A stretch of DNA of 64,000 bases from Liolophura sinensis. Taxonomy: Eukaryota; Mollusca; Polyplacophora; Chitonida; Chitonidae. This document shows positions 49,155 through 60,100 of this stretch, piece after piece. Below the pieces are notes generated by a model that was given only the letters and a program-made list of their open reading frames with translations, made no database searches and was not told the DNA's origin. The stretch lies in the NCBI RefSeq assembly GCF_032854445.1, contig NC_088301.1, forward strand, positions 37,311,187 through 37,375,186. Direction: 5' to 3'. The translations under genes and the position numbers were made by a program. Position 1 is the stretch's first letter. Every line of letters begins with the position of its first letter.

Positions 49155-52100
49155 GTAAGCAGGTTTGTATTTTAGGGGAAATGAGTCACTATGACATGTT
49201 TTTATCAAAAGAAAGTATTAATAGTAGAATCCTGTTAGTTTGACAGCGTCATTAGTTTATAGCTTTGTCTGTTGCTTTGTGAGGAACAGTGGTTTTTCTC
49301 TGGTCTTAAAATTGTTTACCATGATAAAAATAACACATGTTTGATAACTGGTACAATTGTAAAAGTATAGTGTACAATCAGTGATGTAGCAAGATACAGG
49401 CAACAAGAGTTTACACTAATCTCAGAAGGCAAAATTACCGTGGCCCAGTAGGTATGTAGGTAAATGCAACTGAACATAAAATGGCTAAAATTTCATTGCA
49501 TCTGAAGTATTTACTGGGGTAAATACTCCTCTGGAAAATACATAGGTTTGTTTCATGCATAACGTACAAACTCATCTTAACTGTAAATGTTTTTTTCAGG
49601 GTTATTTATTAATTGCATGGTTATTAAGTCCATGATAATAAAAAAAGTATAATCGATGTGTGCTATGACTGGGTATGTTGTAGTTAGCAGTGTATAAATG
49701 CAAGCTTATGTAGGTCAGCAGACATGTATGTACATTATATATTGGTACTCCTACTGGATACGTCACTGCCCTTGTGACTGTCTTGCTGCTATGCGTCATG
49801 TCACACTCTTTCACATAGTCCTGTGTTTAAATAGTGGCACTGTTTTTTTAAATAAGGGACTGACTTTGTATTGTCATGTGGGAGGATGTTATATCTAGGT
49901 ATAAACATATGTATATAGCTTCTTTTTTATAAACCATTAAACCTTCACTGTGGTAAAGTGGTGTGAAGTTTATAGTCACAGTCATTAAGATATTGAAAAT
50001 AGGTGTCTTTTAGGGCTGTAACGTATGTGTGCACAGACTGTTTATAACAAATGTACATAGACTTAGATACATTGTATCACACTATTAGCTGTTGAGCAAT
50101 ACAGTGATAGAATAAAATAACTATTTAGTGAACACTTTCCCTGTGTGTTTACTAGGCTCAAAGACGGTATGAGCATGCTGCCCAGCCCACCGTACAGTGG
50201 CCTGCCCATGGGGGGACACCTACACAGTCCATTCCCTATCCACCCCAAGAGGCTGCCCCAGGAGGTGCCCTATACCCTTCACTCACAGAATACATGGGTA
50301 TGCAGATCACACCAGACATGATGGCTGTTGTGCCACAGGTATGTTCAGTTTGTGTCAATTTTTTTTTCACCTAAAAAGTTTTTTTTAGGTGAAAATGTTC
50401 GTCTCTTTTTAAAGAAAAATGCCTCAGTTGAATTATTTTCTTCATGTAATTTTTCCAGATTGTCAAATTTCCAAGTGATATTGCACTTTTCCCATTTTTT
50501 TTTTGGTTTTGATATGCATATATTTTAATGGCATTATTGTGTGAAGTTAATACACTAAAATTTTGAGATTTTAAATTTAATTGATCCAGCCAAAATAGAT
50601 TTTCATAAACCAGAGGTACATAAATTACATTTGAAGGTCTTCTATACATATAAAAATGTTTAATTTTGAATTTTTTTTTGAATTGTCTTAATTAAACCAT
50701 TTATATTTTGCCGTTTTACTTAAATAGCAAAATCAGGTTGCTGTACCGTCAGGTCAAAGTCAAAGCCAGATGATGGTTGCCCCAGTGACGGGTGCCAACA
50801 AGGGACTAATGCGAGCAGAAATTAAACAGGGTCTGCGGGAAGTACAGCTTTGTAAGGATGCAAATGGAAAAATGGGACTTCGAGTTCGACATGTAAATAA
50901 TGTGAGTGTTTTTGTATAAATCCCTATGCTCATTCTCAAGTGTACAAGTTATCAAATCTGTTAATTTTCACATCCAGACAGAACCATCCACAATTTTATA
51001 TGTTGTGTATGAAATATATGGAGACCACTTCCAAATGGAATAAGCAAATTTTTCTGGATTTAGCAGTAATGTCAATGGAATATCACATTTGATTAAAGAA
51101 GTTCATAGTTTGAGTTTTTGAGAGTCATCTTCTTGTGCGTTTGTGGGTAATTTGATTTTCAGTTGTTTTGACAGTAATAAAGTTTAAATAAAAAATGTGA
51201 ACTGAACTGTTGAATTGTTCATGTATGATGTCACATATAGAGAAAATTATGAACTGGTGATCTGTATTTTAAGGTCCATTTATGTTTTTGTTACATTTTT
51301 TACACATAGGGATTATTTGTAGCCCTGGTTGACAAGAACTCACCTGCTGCCTTAGCAGGACTTCGTTTTGGAGATCAGATTTTGCAGATCAATGGCCAGA
51401 CAGTGGCAGGTTGGAATAATGACAAAGCCCACAAATTCCTCAAGAATGCAGATCCTCAGAGAATAACAATGGCAGTCCGTGACCGCCCTTTTGAAAGAAC
51501 GATTACCATGCAAAAAGACAGTCAGGGATTTATTGGGTTCCTGTTCAAAAAAGGACGCATCACGAATCTAGTGAAAGATTCCTCTGCAGCCAGAAATGGT
51601 GTGTTAACAGACCACAACTTAATAGAGGTCAACGGACAAAATGTTGTTGGTCTAAAGGTTAGTGTATATTAAGCCATTTTGACTTTTATTTCAGGAATTC
51701 AAAAGATGTCAAAAGTGAAACTACTGCCACAGAAAGAAAATTTGTAATGAATTTTTATGGTGACTGCTTAAAACCACAAAAATGTGTATTTATAATAATG
51801 TAAAAACAATAAGGATGTCATGCGTTTTGCACATTGGCTAGTGACACATAAGAAATTAGGTATACATGTGCTGTTGTATGACTTGCTTATTACCATAAAT
51901 CAAACCAACTGTTTAATGATGGACAGAAGCTTTGTTGCATCTGTTTTTTTGTAAGTTTGCATGTGCATAATCGAATTAACCTAATTCTGCTAAAAACTGT
52001 TTTTTACACCTTTGTTATTTCAGGATGATGACATCGGTGATATCATCAGTGCTGGAGGAAGAACCATTACCATCACTGTCATGCCCTCATTTGTCTATGA

Positions 52101-52531
52101 TCACATTGTCAAATGGTAAGAAAATGACACACACGTTTATATTCATAGTGAGAATGGTCAAAATATGACCCACATATTTGATCAACAGGCTGAGAACATT
52201 TGATTTTAATATCAAGTTTGGAATCTTTTTGGGGTTTTTAAATATTTGTCAGTGAACATCTCTTGGTGTTTTATATGAAAGTAGAATATCACAAGACCAT
52301 CTGTTCTCTGTGTCAACAATGACAAGTTATTGATTGATAGGTGTGCTCTAATTAATAAATATAACATACCCATTCTTGGATGTGTTCATCAATGAATGAA
52401 GTATTTAATTTACCAAATAAGAAAGATTCCATATTGAAAATGAATATAACATGGGCATGTATGTGTTTTGTTTTAGCATGGGAAACAGCCTGGTGAAGAA
52501 GAATATGGATCACTCCATTCCAGACCTTTGA
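49104..52531 (+). CDS. SDCBP: Syntenin-1 (syndecan-binding protein), whole gene model
   Basis: Join of 49104-49154, 50156-50338, 50728-50901, 51310-51657, 52024-52115 and 52477-52531: 903 nt, 300 residues (vertebrate syntenin-1 is about 298). The N-terminal region (1-110) starts [14 protein letters not shown] and contains the Tyr-Pro-x-Leu sites used by ALIX. PDZ1 lies at about 114-196 and PDZ2 at about 198-278. The C-terminus resembles that of vertebrate syntenin. Known role: scaffold at the plasma membrane and endosomes that binds syndecan tails and PIP2 and, with ALIX, drives syndecan-exosome formation. All junctions keep frame and use GT/AG. Start and stop are both inside the window. SDCBP2 is the alternative name in vertebrates; an invertebrate single-copy gene would be orthologous to both. 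Confidence 0.97.
50156..50338 (+). CDS. SDCBP: SDCBP exon, Pro/Gln-rich N-terminal region with LYPSL
   Basis: Encodes [18 protein letters not shown], then [20 protein letters not shown] followed by TEYMGM. LYPSL is a LYPxL-type ALIX-binding site, and [11 protein letters not shown] parallels vertebrate LYPELSQYMGL. Acceptor TTTACTAG, donor GTATGT, 61 whole codons. Confidence 0.95.
50728..50901 (+). CDS. SDCBP: SDCBP exon, start of PDZ1
   Basis: Encodes [39 protein letters not shown] and [12 protein letters not shown] is the PDZ1 carboxylate-binding loop and strand (vertebrate GKIGLRL). Acceptor CTTAAATAG, donor GTGAGT. Confidence 0.97.
51310..51657 (+). CDS. SDCBP: SDCBP exon, rest of PDZ1 and most of PDZ2
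   Basis: Encodes [90 protein letters not shown]. The inter-domain [11 protein letters not shown] is almost invariant in syntenins. GFIGFLF is the PDZ2 binding loop. 116 whole codons. Confidence 0.98.
52024..52115 (+). CDS. SDCBP: SDCBP exon, end of PDZ2
   Basis: Encodes [20 protein letters not shown] followed by [10 protein letters not shown], the closing helix and strand of PDZ2. Acceptor TTATTTCAG, donor GTAAGA. Ends with two bases of a Cys codon. Confidence 0.96.
52477..52531 (+). CDS. SDCBP: SDCBP last coding exon
   Basis: Completes Cys, then [17 protein letters not shown] and TGA. It parallels the vertebrate C-terminus (..SLMDHTIPEV). Acceptor TGTTTTAG. Confidence 0.95.
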
Positions 52532-52755
52532 AAAAATCAAGTTGCACCCATAAATCCTCCCAACTGGTTATATGACTGAATGGAGATCTGAGAGATTCCT
52601 AAGGAAAACTAAAGTTTATTTGTTTCCAGTTGAAAAAAATTTTTTTTTTCCTTTTTTTTTGGATGAGTCATTTCTATATAAACTGCGGTACATTTTCTGT
52701 TTTGAGTATACATATTTAACTGGATGATCTAATAAAATTGTCAAGCAGTCAGCGT
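52532..52755 (+). terminator. SDCBP: SDCBP 3' UTR and first poly(A) signal
   Basis: AATAAA at 52731-52736 lies about 200 nt after the stop, with GT-rich sequence following. A second AATAAAA occurs near 54946, so a long 3' UTR form is possible. Confidence 0.6.
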
Positions 52756-55700
52756 ATGTGTAGGTGATGTATTGACGATGCAGAGAAAACTACTGATCAT
52801 ATCTTTATTGAATAGCCAACGTGTTTACTCAAATATGTTATTTACCTTTACATTGCTACCTTTAATAATGCTGGTTTTGATTGAAATATCTAATAATGTA
52901 TTGTATCCACACTACATAGCTTGTTTTCTTGTTAATGATCTACATTTTATTACCATAAATGGGTTGCCATAATGTAGGTTCCAAAACATTTTTGTTTATA
53001 CCTATACTATGTTTTGGTTTATTACACATAGTCTCAGACAGCGTCTCTAAGTTGTAAATATTTAATTTTGGCAGATGGACATGTATATGCTTTGTAGGAA
53101 ATCATGATGTTATACATTTGTTTGTGCTGAAATTGTATATACTTGTTCTTTGCTTACCATTATGACCTGGAGCAGCAATTTTGTTCTTGCTACATGTAGT
53201 CCTGCAAATATGAGGTTTTCTTTCCAACAGTTTTCCTGATAAAGGGCTTTTACCAAGCAGTTATGTGATAAAATGTAAGATTACAGTTTAGTTCATACAA
53301 ATTCCATTTTGTATCCATAATCACTACAGTCTTTAGAGAAGCACACATTTAATCACATAAACTCAGTAGAACACCAATCATGAATGCTGCATATTGTTAT
53401 ATAGAGTTAGGTTGTTGAGCCTGGTGAGAGATTACCTTATTGAGCATGTGTCTCTTTGTAATAAATGTGTAAATGTGTTGTGTGTGCCTGTTAAGCCACC
53501 TCCTGTGAGCACATGTGATCTACACCAGGTTCCTCATCCAGCATATGCCAGGTTAGCCCTAGGTAAATATTTATCTGACTACATGAATTATTAGTTAGTT
53601 GATGAAAAGCCAAGTGGCATGATTGTCATGCTGAGTATTTGTGTGACAAATAGATGTATGCATATGTGTACTAATAATTTGCTTGTTGAACATATGCTAA
53701 GTTAGTCAGTGTTTGCCTTTTGTACTAAAACATTTAATAGTACAGGAATAATTTTTTTTTTTGATGTATGGTGATACATATACATTTTACATCATTAGCG
53801 TTGTGAGCATATGTGTGGTAATAGTCAAGAAGTGAGTTGGCTTAGTTGGAGACATACATAAGGATCATAAAGCAAGTCTGTGAGTCTAGTGCATAATTTT
53901 CTGTCATCTTACAGTTTGTAACATCTAGGTGTGATTTTCGAGCATAAAATAGATGTGTGATTATAAACTGTAGTCTTGCACTGTGACATGGATTTTTTTA
54001 CTTGTTCTGAATAAGATGTATGCAAATTTTACCATAATTACTAACACTGGTGTTACAGCTTTGATGTCATGACGATAACATTTAGCTAATCACCTGTGGA
54101 AAGCATTTTATTTTTTTCTGAAAATCGCTACATTGTCACTTCAAAGCATGATCTTACGATGAAATTCATTTACAAAGCAGTGTTCAAGGAATATGTTTTG
54201 CAGATCTTGTTAAACTTTGATGCTGGTTGTGTTGTAAGATCAGCACCCTAGTAGAACTTCAAAGTTTTTGTTCCTTGTTAACAGGTTGAGCATGTATGTT
54301 ATGCCATGCATAAAAGCTATTGCCAGCATTTCTGTGCCTTAAAGTCTTTGTTGCATCGTTAGTCAGAGTGTATACAGATGAAGATTTTCAGGAATTATCT
54401 AAAATTCAGGATGTTTTGTTGGTAATTAAAGTTTAACTTCCTGGAAAATTACAGAATATTTGCTGAATCTGCATGTGATTTGGCAGTTTCTAGATTTTTA
54501 AGTTCTCAACTTTCTCAGTAGGTATATAGGTAAGTGTTTGAATCTTTTATTTTGTAAATTTTATTTATGACCTTGTAAGGTTATGCTTGTAGTTATAGGT
54601 AGTTTTAATTTTTTTCTGTAAAGGTATTAACTTTTTCTCTGTATGAACCTGTAAATACTTAATTAGAACCATGCAAAAAATGTCTGCAGTTAAAGATAAG
54701 CGCATTATTATGCAAACAAAAACTTGAAGACTTATAACGCACTGTTGGACATACTGTTAATGATGTTACAAACATCTAAGCTACTTATGAATATCCCACT
54801 AGCCAAGACAGGCCACTTTTGATCATGTAATTTTTTATGTGTCCTGAATGTATTGACCTCTTCTGCACATCATGAAAGTTTGGACAGCAGATCCACTTAT
54901 TTATTTCATATAAAGGATATCTCTAGAGAAAGAGGAGTATGTTGTAATAAAACAAAATCATTGTATTAAATGATCACTGTTTGTGTTCTGTTCTAAATAC
55001 TTTCTTTGCTTTTTTTTCTTATTTACCAAAACTATTAGTATTAATGTATGTTTGCTTGGGGTTTAACTTCATACTTCCAAAACTATTAGTGATAACTCGT
55101 CAGTATAAATAGTAATATGTATGCATTTACTGTTGTTTGTTTATTTATTTATTTGATTGGTACTTTACGGTACTCAAGAATATTTCACTTATACGACAGC
55201 AGCCAGCATTATGGTAGGAGGAACTGAGTACAGCTCTATGGTTCTGAACTTCTTATCTCTGACGTGGCTGATTCAGTCCTCCGACAAGGAAAGCACGACA
55301 CTATCAAATTTCCTCCACAATTAGCCTTGTCATATCTGGTAAAAATGGTACCTCAAGGTAATAAAGTTCAAATACCCGCTTCTGATAAAAAAACCATACA
55401 CCAGAGCGCTGTGAATTCTTCGCTTAGAAAAAGTGAAAAGGACACCAATGTAGATGCGCTGCAGAAAATTACAATTTGCGGATCTTTCATTTTGGTATTT
55501 AGGGTGTCATTTAGATCTTCATGATGTAAAACTTTTCCTCCAAAAGCCCATAATTCACACCATCTGCATATATTTCTGTTTCCAGCTTGTGTTTATGTAC
55601 CTACCAAACATCACATGCATGTGTTTGTTATTATGGACTTGCGCAAACATAGTTTTTCGCTTTGACAAAAAGGCAGCAGAATCGCTATAACTATCAAACG

Positions 55701-55800
55701 ATTGGATGGATTTGGATGTGACATAAATTTTGACCAATCGTAAGTTGGACTGAGATTGGCGCGTGCTTTTGACTGTAATATAGTTAAAGAAGGATGCAAG
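52756..55800. other. Intergenic; no gene seen
   Basis: AT-rich with long T tracts and no coding segment with splice support. It may include an extended SDCBP 3' UTR up to about 54970. A reverse SINE tail lies at 55137-55230. Confidence 0.6.
55137..55230 (-). repeat. SINE family B tail, reverse
   Basis: TTTATTTATTTATTTGATTG, then GTACTCAAGAATATTTCACT, TATACGACAGCAGCCAGCAT and TATGGTAGGAGGAACTG is the reverse of the GGCCGCC/GTATAAGTGAAATATTCTTG core and AAATAAAT tail. Confidence 0.75.
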
Positions 55801-55828
55801 AGTGTGAAGTTTGACAAAACACGAGATA

Positions 55829-55846
55829 ATGGGGAAGAAAAAGAAC
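55829..55846 (+). CDS. Candidate first exon (MGKKKN) of the downstream gene
   Basis: ATGGGGAAGAAAAAGAAC followed at once by donor GTAAGT. Six codons ending in frame 0 would join in frame to the exon at 60080. The stretch upstream is less AT-rich than its surroundings. It is short and could be chance. Confidence 0.25.
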
Positions 55847-56942
55847 GTAAGTACATGTATATACACCACACAGTAATTTGATAGAAACAGATTTACGACC
55901 CTAAAACGAAAGGAAGTAACTACTTCAGGCTGTACCCTCCCAACACTGCGACCGCAGTTCAGTGTAGCTACGTCCCCCAGTGCCAGTGAATGTTGTTGTT
56001 GTATTAGTGTTAAACTTGTCTATTTATGGATGGATATTTACATCTTGGATGGCTGACAGCTCGGAATTTAAGAGTCTAGTTGTATGCAACCCTTAACATT
56101 GCACACGAGTAACTGGGCACCCCGGAATGACTCGTAATGGACTGTTTTCCCGAACTTGTAGCTAAGTATTGGAACCCAGTAGGATAGCCAAGGATCTCGG
56201 CTGTGATCTTTTTAATATAGGGTTAGACGTAGATCACACCCGAGAAGTCTTCCAGGTTAAAATTGTGATATTTAAAAACAGCTTAGCGCATAGAAACTCT
56301 GCGCCACAAAAATCCGCGCAAAATGAATCAATACATGCAGTTACCGGCCAAAACTCCAATAAATTATGTTCACAAAGACATTCTCTGTTCCTCTGCCAAT
56401 TTTTTGCCACATTCTGTAGGCGGGTAAATCCAAGATAATTCACAGTTGTGATTTATGCTCATGGTGTCAACATTGTGACCTAATAAATCCGGTTGTTGCT
56501 TGATGCGCATGCATGGTTGACCTTTCATACATCTGTTTTGATCAGCTGGCTGTCAGTTGTGATAGACAGAAGGCGGTGTTACTGCGGAGGCATGAATTTG
56601 CAATTGTCTGAAGGCTTGGAGCAGAATCACGCATCCCACAATTTGTGCGAAATGCCAAATTAAGTTTGCAGTAAAAAAAAAAAGTGGAGGGGATGATGGG
56701 GTGTCCGGCAACCGTTCCATTCTAAATTTCACGTAAAGGCCAATGGCTGCTGCACATGCACGCCTCACTGACCCAGATTTTAAAAACATGGCAGTGTGCG
56801 GCAACCTGCTAAATACGAATCTATTTTTGACTTCGGCTAAGATTTCAGGAGAATGGTGATGTAGAGGCAAGTTGCGATTGTGGCAAAATGTGCATAAATA
56901 TTTTAGCCAAAACATTAAGAGTGCATTTCATTTAAAAACTTC

Positions 56943-57104
56943 ATGCAGTTTCCTGCCGCTCTCAGATATTCCCAGACTGTGCCTGTACAGCTGTTCACTT
57001 TGAGCATTACCAATAAGCTGAGTCAGCATTTTAGGAGTTCTGCGAGTTCAAGCAGATATGGAGGACATAGGGTGGAGGCTCTTGCAGACGGAGGCAGCGA
57101 AAAG
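56943..57104 (+). CDS. Unrecognised gene, first exon
   Basis: ATG at 56943 is the first in frame after a TAA 24 nt upstream. It reads MQFPAALRYSQTVPVQLF...SSSRYGGHRVEALADGGSEK to donor GTGAGA in frame 0. A second ATG at 57058 (MEDIGWRLL) lies in another frame that meets a stop in the next exon, so it is not used for this product. Confidence 0.5.
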
Positions 57105-60100
57105 GTGAGATTTCACGGTATTTGCTAGCCTCAGGTGACTATTTCAACCCTTTTCTCTATACTGTCTGAGAATACTATATTAGGCAGAATATTATATTAG
57201 GATGTACATTTCTGAAAAAACAAAATGGTCAAAATTACCATCCACTAGTCTGAACGTGTAGAAAGGCGCACTTGACCACGTAACTAACAGTTCATTTCAC
57301 TTTAAATTCACATACTGTAAGCAGAAATTTGGGTTAAACTTTGTCAAATCTCCTCTTTTTCAATGCACTGGCCTCCTGTCGACTAGTTGGGAAGTTGAGG
57401 ATACGTAAGTGAGGCTCTCATACCTAGCCCTGTGGAAATGTGAGGATTTGACCCCATTGAAAAAAAAATGTTTTGCTTCTCAAAGAACGTCAGTGCCTCA
57501 ATGTCTGATCTAACTAAAAAAAAACAGTCTATATGTCATAACCCAGGAGTGGTTTCAGATTAAAAAAAATAAATGGTAAAAAAAAAAGATCAGATCACTT
57601 TGATGTTGTTGCAGCACATTACACAAGATAAATCTATTTTGAATGATACCAGCAATGTTTTTTGAGAGAAATAAACCATAATTTATAATGGTTTGAGAAT
57701 GTTTACCTGGCTGAAAGGTAATATAAAACTAGTGACGACAAAGAAATAGATCACATGGTCGGGTACAAGTAGAGCTTTGGCACCTGGGCTCAGATGCAGG
57801 TGGGCCAGAATAGGTAGGTTGGATAATTTAATTATAACCACAAGGGCAACCAATGGTAAACCTTGCACCATTTCATGCTATATCTGATCAGTCCTGAGTC
57901 CTTTTCAAACAATGTCTATAATCCAAAACAGGTGTCTGTGGCTCATATCTCTCAACATCCCAGGTATATTCCATACGGAAATCGCACACCAGCTCTGAGA
58001 CTGAAGCAGAAACCGTGTTGCCTCCACAACAGTTATTGGTTTTGAAAAAGTGGTCGTTCCTGGATGGTGCATGCGTGTGAGCCCTGAAAAGACAAGCCTA
58101 ATGGCAGACTTTTCGTTGCAGTGTCATGAATACAGAGCTGGTATGTCTCTACAGAATGGAATATACCTGGTATGTTGCATGTGCAGGTGAGCTGAGAGAG
58201 AGCCACAGTTGACACCTGTTTTGAATTGCAGACATCGTTGAGAAAGGACTTATCTGACATGGTATGATACTCTGTGAACCGAGAAAAACGAGAGAAGTTG
58301 AAAGAGCTACCTTGGGGTGGGTATTTGCTAGACTGAATATACATCTCACATAGCCGGCTTTGTCAGACCAAAGCGCCGTTATCCGCGTTAGTTCGCGAGA
58401 GCTCCCACCCCTTCTTGTCCAAACCTGCATGAACTCGGGAGACTCCTGAAATGCTGCCAATGCTTATTAATCTCAGGCCCTTGGAGCCTGTAAAAATTCA
58501 TAGATTTGCAGTGATGTCAGCTGCTAAGGTGCCAATAATCAGTACATTCTTTGGTTATGTGACCAGAGTACTGGAGGTGAAAACAAAGGGAATTTAACCC
58601 AGGTGAGATACATTTAGGCATTGAAGATAATTTCAGCATATAATATAAACAGTATAGCTTTTTTGTGTAGCCATTTTAGAATGGATTTAAAGGCCCACTT
58701 CGTTCTGCAAAGAGCTTTGCAGAATGGACCGAAGGGGATTTTTCAGTTCATTGATTAAACATTGAGGCAGATAAATATAAAAAAGTTATTGAAAATAGAC
58801 CTGAAAATGTAATTTAATTGAACTAAGGAAATAACTGTTTGACAACATGCCATGAAGCTGGAAGAACTACGTGTAGTCTTCCTTTCATGTATATGTGGCT
58901 CAGAACATGTGTCAGTGCAGATAGCAGTGCAAATCTGCTGTCATCTTGATAGCAGTTGTGAAGTGTAAGTATTCTGTATCGGGGGAATATTTCTGACGTG
59001 AATTTTACAACTATCCTGCCAGATTTTGCTGCAGAACTAGACCTCATAGGTAATTTTGAACCCTTGTGGGTACCGAGTCATATCTAGAAAAGCATTAAAA
59101 GTTTTGATCTCAATCTTTAATGTTGATATTGTGAATGTGCATAAAGAAATTTTAAAAATGCACTCAAAATGATGCTTTCTAAGAGCTTTTAAGTCTGTGA
59201 ATGAAAGAAATTTGTATGAAAACTTTAATGTTTTCCAGAACTGAAGTGACTCTATATGTGGTCATAGCTACTTAGGAGTAAATCGTCAGATCGATTATAC
59301 GGCTGTGTTTCCTAAAATACCAACACCAATGTATTTATGTGCGACTGTTGCATTAAACCTCATAATGCCCTGAAACTAATCTGTACTCAAGGCTAAGAAG
59401 AAGCTAAAAAGCATTCATTGGATTGAAATTTGTTCAACTACAGATTTAGTTTTTCATTTGCATCAGCTTTTCATTTAGCGATGCAGGCCTTTAGTTTCTT
59501 CCTTTTTTTTTATCAGAATCTAAATGGATATGCGTAGACTGACTTTGTCTGAATCCAGCTGAATCTAGTGCCACAGAACTGTTGCTGCAAATGAAGGTTT
59601 TAATGAGTATAAAAGATAAACATAGTGTTGATTCGATGTTCATAACTTTAATGATGAGAAACTCTTGTCCACTGGTCTGCAGTAGTTAGGAATTGGAAAT
59701 TTGATAACATTTAGTAATTTTGGGAATTTTTTTGGTTTACTGGAGTCATGATGAGAATAAAATTCTCAGATTCATGTCAAAAGTGAAGCTCTGTTGTTTT
59801 TACATGCTTCTTTGTTTACAGAACATGTATTATGTATTCATTCGTTTATGGTTTTTAGCCCACTTTTGCAAAAATTTAGTAAATCAGTTTTTGACACTTT
59901 TCTCGTAAATGATGTCACCTAATGGTACTATAAGGTAAGCAATGTCTTTTAGTAAATACAACTTACAAAGTTTTGTGAAAGTGGGCCTTGATTTATAGGT
60001 GATTTGTCATCAGAAGAATTAAGCCTTTAGGGGAAACTTTTGACTCCCTGACCGCTGATCAAAATTTGTTTTCTTTTAGGTTAAAGATCTGACTGCAGAC

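Noticed and set aside
55264-55524. Plus-strand open frame of 86 codons
   Set aside because: It begins next to a reverse SINE tail, has no splice signals that link it to neighbours and matches nothing I recognise.
56553-56915. Minus-strand open frame of 120 codons
   Set aside because: The longest uninterrupted minus-strand frame in this stretch, but with poly-T-derived Phe runs and no family match.
57058-57104. ATG reading MEDIGWRLLQTEAAK
   Set aside because: In this frame the next exon gives a stop (TGA) four codons in, so it can only be a short upstream or overlapping frame.
58033-58460. Minus-strand open frames over the inverted repeat
   Set aside because: Their peptide similarity to the plus-strand frame at 57863 is explained by the inverted repeat, not by protein coding.
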